This document shows positions 59,969 to 64,000 of a DNA stretch of 64,000 nt, in pieces; within the stretch, counting starts at the first letter, position 1; each line of letters begins with the position of its first letter. The DNA is from Rhipidocladum racemiflorum (Eukaryota; Streptophyta; Magnoliopsida; Poales; Poaceae): positions 5,642,001 to 5,706,000 of the forward strand of contig CM070579.1 of the NCBI GenBank assembly GCA_036346355.1, in the 5' to 3' direction. The notes under the pieces were generated by a model. It ran no database searches and had not been told where the DNA came from. It saw nothing but the letters and a program-made list of their open reading frames with translations. The translations under genes were made by a program, and so were the position numbers.

Positions 59969-60631
59969 TGTCGGGGAGTCGGGTAGACCCCACAGAATTA
60001 CCTCGGGTGCCACGAGGCGCGGGCTCATCACGCTCGAACTACCGGAAGGCCGCCTCTCGACGATCTAGTCGGGCGCCACGAGCAAAGACGAGGTCGCCCC
60101 CGCCCTGGTCGCAAGGAGTTGTTCCAAGGGACGGTCTAGCCGGACCTTTTAGGAGGTCGATGGCCGGTGGACCGATAGCTCGTGCTCGTGCCGGGTGGCC
60201 GAAGTTCGGTTAGACGTTAGCCGACCGACGTGATCCCGAGGTCGGTAACCACCCGCTGCGTAACCTCCGCTAGTTCGTTGCGATCCTCGCGGGGACGTGA
60301 CAGGAGTGTAGGATCCGTTAGTTACCACGTTGGACCTGGTCGGACGTGGAGTTAGTGGGTTTGAACAAGCACGCCCCTTTGTAAGCTATAAAAGCACCCC
60401 CACCGTGAAGGGGACAGACAGATAATTTTTTCTGCACAAAGATATACACTAGCTGGAGTAGGGATATTATCTCTTTCTTGAGAGGCCCGAACCAGGGTAA
60501 ACTACAGTGTCTCTGCCTGTTGAAGTCCAGTGAGTCACCCCTCTGAGTATCTCATCACGCAAGAAGGGGTCGCGGTTGGTCCCTCCACCAACAAGTAAGC
60601 TCGGCGAGGGCCTGCTCCCCAATCGTCGACA
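59969..60631 (+). repeat. 3' LTR of the Tat element
   Basis: 663 bp from TGTCGGGGAG to GTCGACA, with TATAAAAGCACC at 60387-60398 and the ATTCT duplication immediately after. Confidence 0.92.
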
Positions 60632-60636
60632 ATTCT

Positions 60637-61499
60637 GTAACTTGAAAAAACATGGAATAAAGTTGAATCATGAAAAGTGTGCTTTTGAAGTTTTTTCTGG
60701 CAAATTGCTTGGATTTCTTGTTTCTTCACGCGAAATTGAAACTAATCCTGAGAAGATTCGAGCCATTGAATCATTCAGATCTCCTTCTTCAGTGAAGAAA
60801 GTTTAATGATTAACTGGTCGGATGGCTGCTCTCAGTCGCTTCATATCTAGTTCAGGAGAGCGTGGATTACATTTTTTCAAGGTAATAAGAAAACATGACA
60901 GATTCCACTGGTCGGATGAAGTAGAAAAGGCCTTCCAAGAACTTAAACATTATTTGTCTAGCCCACCAACTTTGGTATCACATAATCCAGATGGACTATT
61001 GTTGATTTATCTAGTGGCTACAAATAATGTGGTTAGTGCTGTCTTAGTTGTTGAGCGAGAAAAGATTCAAAAACCTATATACTGCATAAGTGAAGTTTTA
61101 CATGGATCAAAGGAGAGATACCCTCATGTCCAAAAACTTATCTATTCTCTATTAATGACTTCAAGGAAATTGAGACACTATTTCCAATCTCATCGGATTA
61201 CAGTGCCCTCATCATTTGCTTTGGGTAGTATTCTCCATAACTAGAAAGCAACTAGTCGGATTGCTAAGTGGGCAACCGAACTTGGATCTTTTGATATCCA
61301 GTTTGTCTCCCGATCAGCAATCAATTTCCAAATTTTAGTAGATTTTATTGCTGAATGGACTAGCAGTGAGCCTTTTGTAGAACAAAATTCCACTGATAAT
61401 GAACCCTGGACCTTATATTTTGATGATTCTAGAGAACTAAGAGGTTCATGTGGGTATAGTGCTGGTTACACCTCAGGGTGATCAGTTACAATATGTAAT
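60637..61499 (+). pseudogene. RT C-terminal and RNase H part of the old Gypsy element
   Basis: Reads KKHGIKLNHEKCAFEV, then LTGRMAALSRFISSSGERGL, KHDRFHWSDEVEKAF, HYLSSPPTL and LIYSLLMTSRKLRHYFQSH. A later FDDSRELRGSCGYSAG marks the next RNase H segment. It continues the frame broken at 47722. Stops at 60804 and 61242 and the LTR at 61500 end it. Confidence 0.82.
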
Positions 61500-62378
61500 T
61501 GTAACATCCCAAAATTTGGATTTTCAAAAAGCTAAAACAATTTAATTTGATTATTCTAAACCCCAAATAAAGTTTATTTTATTTTATTTGGATTCCTTGT
61601 GCTTCAAGAAGTTTTCCTGTAAGTTTTGAGATTTTTCGGAGCTCGTTTGCTATTTATTGGATTTATTCGGAATCATTTTGTATTAAGCCCTTTTGTTAAA
61701 ATTAATTAATTATTTGGAAAAGTTTATATAAAGTTTTGTTGCAAATATTTTATTTGAGTTCAAAATGTCTCAAAATATTTTCTAGAATTTTTCTAGAATT
61801 TTTCTGGTATTTTTATTGCCTCTATTGATTTATTTGAATTTGTGGAGTTGATTTAATTGGAAAATGTTTGGAAATTCTGGAAAACGCTTTGGGCTCAAAT
61901 CCTCCTCTCTCCTCCGCTGCCCATCGCCGCGCTGCCCGCCCGCCGCCCCGCTTTCTTCCTACAAGGCCAAATTTTATTGGTCGCCATTGCCGCTGATCAA
62001 GGCTGGCTGGCACGCTGCCGCTCGCTGCTCGCCTCGCTGAAGCGCCGCTCACAAGACGCTGCTTCGCTGGGCCTACGCCAGCCTACTCGCCACTTCCGCC
62101 GCGCCACGCGCCAAAGCCGCTCGGTTTACTTGCCTACAAGGCGCCGCTGGGCCTCTACGCCGAACGCCGCGCTGGGCCGCCGTCGCTCCACGCTGGCGCA
62201 AGGAACAGGCCGCCGCCGCTGCTCAGAGCCGCCGGATGCAGATCAAACGCCCCACGTGCTGCCACGTCACCCCGTGTCCGAGCCACGCACGGTAAGTGCT
62301 CGATAAAATGCCCAAACCGACCCAAACACCTCCAAACGCGTCCAAACTTGATTTTTCTTGATCTAGCCTCTTCCCCAA

Positions 62379-62391
62379 ACCTATATAAGTG
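62379..62391 (+). promoter_or_regulatory. TATA box of the right-hand LTR
   Basis: CCTATATAAGTGC in a GC-to-AT transition, matching the usual LTR promoter layout. Confidence 0.5.
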
Positions 62392-63386
62392 CCCCTAGAC
62401 CTCTCCCACGGATATACAACCTCCGGATCATCTCCAAAACTCCGAGATCCATCCAATGTCGCTCGAACGTCGCCCAACGTCGGCCGAACTTTGGAGACGC
62501 GTCCCGGGCAACTCGTCGACTCTTTTCGAGATCCGTCTTCTCCGTGGTGTGCCACAAGGTACCATCTGTTTGCTGTCCAAAATTCAGCCGATTTGGTCCA
62601 CGGGATCAAAAGTTACGGCCGTTTCAATCTCGAATCTTGCCGAGGTCATAACTCCCTCAATTTTTCGAGTTTGACGGTGAAATTTTTTGTGTAGACTCCT
62701 GGGGATGTCCTCTACAGGATGCACATCTTGCCCCAAGGTTTTGCCCTCTGGATTTGGCGCAGCAAATTAATTTCTCCGTTCAGATCGCGCCTGCATAAAT
62801 GCAAACTTCCTCGGCCCCCCGCTGTTCCAGAAGGTATTTCTTCGAGCCACCTGCGCCACGGTGTGCCTCTTGGTCCCATCTAGCTCTCGGTCAAATTTCG
62901 TTAAGTTCGATCATTATTCTAGAAGTTATAGCCGTCCCAAAGTTTTGATCCGAAACCCGTTAATCGCCAGTTTGTGATTAATCCGGAAGGGCGCCGCAAA
63001 ATCCGCTTATACCGCTGAGATCGTCTCGCCGCGTTTCTACGCAGTAGACATTCTCCCTTTGCCATCCCATCCTCCGAATTTTTTTATATATTTAGGCCAC
63101 CGCTTGTTGCCGCCGCTGCCGCTTTTGACGCCGGCTATTTTGGTTCGCCCGCCGTGTTGTCGCGTCGGAGGATCATCTTTACTGTTTTGGATCATACTTA
63201 AGGTTCTTTTGGTCTCCGCTTGCCGAGAAGCCCGGCGCCCGCTTTAAACCGCCGTCTTTCTACTTAAATCGTTGCCGCCGTTCGCGCACCGTTAGCCGCC
63301 CTTGGTAGCGTTTCTACCGCTGCCATGTCGTTGCACCGACGGCCGCTACTTCGCTTCATGAAGTCTCCTATCATTGTTGACTTCCA

Positions 63387-63850
63387 CCGTTAACGCTCGC
63401 CGTTAACGCTCCACCGTTAACGCTTTTGCCGTTAACGCTCGCCGTTAACGCTTCCTCGTTAACGCTTTGCCGCTAACGCTTGTCGTTAACACTCCGCTAA
63501 CGCTCCTCCGCTAACGCTTCCCGTTAACGCTTTCTTCCGCAACGCCTGCTAACGCTCTCCGCTAACGCTTTTGCCGCCAATGTTTCACCGTTAACGCCTG
63601 CCGTTAACGCTTCCGATAACGTCTTGCCGTTAACGCTTTTGTCATTAACGCCCGTTAATGTTCCTCCATTAACGCTTTCGCCGTTAACGCCGCCGTTAAC
63701 GCCTCCGCAATGTTTCGCTAACGCCCGCCGTTAACGCTTTCGCCGTTAACGTTCCTCCGTTAACGCTTTTGCCGTTAACGCCTGCTGCGTTAACATTCCA
63801 CCGTTAACGCTTTCATCGTTAACGCTCCATCGTTAACGTTTCATCGTTAA
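63387..63850. repeat. GTTAACG minisatellite array
   Basis: Irregular ~13-bp units of the type CCGTTAACGCTTTTG. I count 19 exact GTTAACG and roughly 15 variants (GCTAACG, ATTAACG, GTTAATG, GTTAACA). The centre GTTAAC is a palindrome. It lies inside the right-hand LTR. Confidence 0.9.
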
Positions 63851-64000
63851 CAATTTGCTCTCTTCGCCTCGTTGTCATCGCATGCGTGTATTCTTGCACA
63901 AACCCTAGTGCTATGCCTCCACCTGTTCTATTATCATGACGTGAGCCTATTCTCATCGTCATATCATCTTCAAGCCGAATCAAAACCTAACCTAAGACCT

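Larger units (their letters stand above)
47728..60631 (+). mobile_element. full-length Tat-lineage Ty3/Gypsy element (RIRE2-like)
   Basis: 12.9 kb, flanked by perfect ATTCT duplications (47723-47727 and 60632-60636). The 5' LTR is 47728-50174 and includes a nested 1768-bp solo LTR plus 5-bp TSD; the 3' LTR is 59969-60631 (663 bp). On the plus strand come gag, protease, RT, RNase H and integrase. Downstream an antisense ORF (56370-59496) encodes a Transposase_28-like 'putative gypsy type transposon' protein, a hallmark of Tat elements such as RIRE2 in grasses. Frames are broken by many small indels. Confidence 0.9.
43405..61499 (+). mobile_element. old Ty3/Gypsy element in three pieces
   Basis: Pieces 43405-44467, 46203-47727 and 60637-61499 form one element after removing a solo LTR (TSD TACTG), a full Gypsy element (TSD ATTCT) and a right-hand LTR. 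The reading frame of RT runs up to 47722 and resumes at 60637 in the correct phase when one ATTCT is dropped. An LTR end (GACA) followed by a TTGGCG primer-site-like motif lies at 43511-43521. Its 5' LTR is missing or cut by the ~8-kb element. RT type resembles the Tat lineage. Confidence 0.75.
61500..64000 (+). mobile_element. long Gypsy-type LTR, runs off the window
   Basis: Starts TGTAACATCCCAAAATTTGG directly after the old element's RNase H. The start is the reverse complement of the TTACA ends of the LTRs at 12119 and 18162, so it is the same broad type in plus orientation. A CTATATAAGTGCC TATA box lies at 62379-62391, downstream of a GC-rich block (61900-62290). At least 2.5 kb. The far end and target duplication are outside the window. 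Confidence 0.7.

Noticed and set aside
63387..63850. Possible telomere-like or centromeric repeat
   Set aside because: The motif GTTAACG does not match plant telomere (TTTAGGG) and the array is confined to one LTR.
1..64000. tRNA, rRNA and microRNA genes
   Set aside because: No cloverleaf with A/B boxes or rRNA signature was seen; primer-binding sites only resemble tRNA ends.

Overview
This is nuclear DNA from a plant, almost certainly a grass (Poaceae). The evidence is a spliced plant gene with GT-AG introns, Tourist- and Stowaway-type MITEs, and nested Copia and Gypsy LTR retrotransposons, including a Tat-lineage element with an antisense extra ORF. The species cannot be named from the sequence alone. 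I find one credible, apparently intact host gene. Nearly everything else that can be explained is transposable element (TE), much of it inserted into other TEs.

Left part (1-22.3 kb). Bases 1-5.3 kb are intergenic, with two small TIR elements (1552-1816 and 2865-3277). A serine carboxypeptidase-like gene lies on the minus strand from 22030 to 5286. I reconstructed ten exons totalling 1413 nt (470 codons plus stop) with all junctions in frame and the Ser-Asp-His triad present. Its seventh intron is about 12.2 kb because a Copia-like element (6783-18447) landed in it. That element was in turn entered by a large solo LTR (6900-12119, carrying a 713-bp TIR element) and by a second TIR element (13144-18191). 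The latter holds another long LTR, which carries a Stowaway MITE. Without these the intron would be about 0.5 kb.

Middle part (22.3-34.4 kb). A chromodomain-type Gypsy element lies on the minus strand, with its 3' end truncated about 300 bp upstream of the carboxypeptidase start codon. A young Copia element (22503-29239, TSD AAGTG, LTRs differing by 3 substitutions and 1 indel) sits inside its 3' LTR. Both have broken reading frames.

34.4-43.4 kb. After a short unidentified coding-like fragment and an LTR fragment comes an ~8-kb element bounded by inverted repeats. Each end carries three copies of a short palindrome (GCCATTTGAAATGGC type) next to a purine-rich tract. It contains a broken GRF-type zinc-finger gene, a 7-unit minisatellite, and a perfect 3267-bp solo LTR with TSD AGTGT.

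43.4-64 kb. An old Gypsy element survives in three pieces. It was split by a 1730-bp solo LTR (TSD TACTG), by a complete 12.9-kb Tat-type Gypsy element (47728-60631, TSD ATTCT) whose own 5' LTR holds a second solo LTR of the same family (TSD GTAAG), and by another long LTR that starts at 61500 and runs off the window. That last LTR contains a dense GTTAACG repeat array.

No new defence, biosynthetic or regulatory system was found. The most unusual items are the mirrored palindrome arrays of the ~8-kb element, the repeated primer-binding-site-adjacent motif in the young Copia leader, the cluster of six TGACGTCA sites in a solo LTR, and the host gene that keeps its full coding frame across a 12-kb nested-TE intron.
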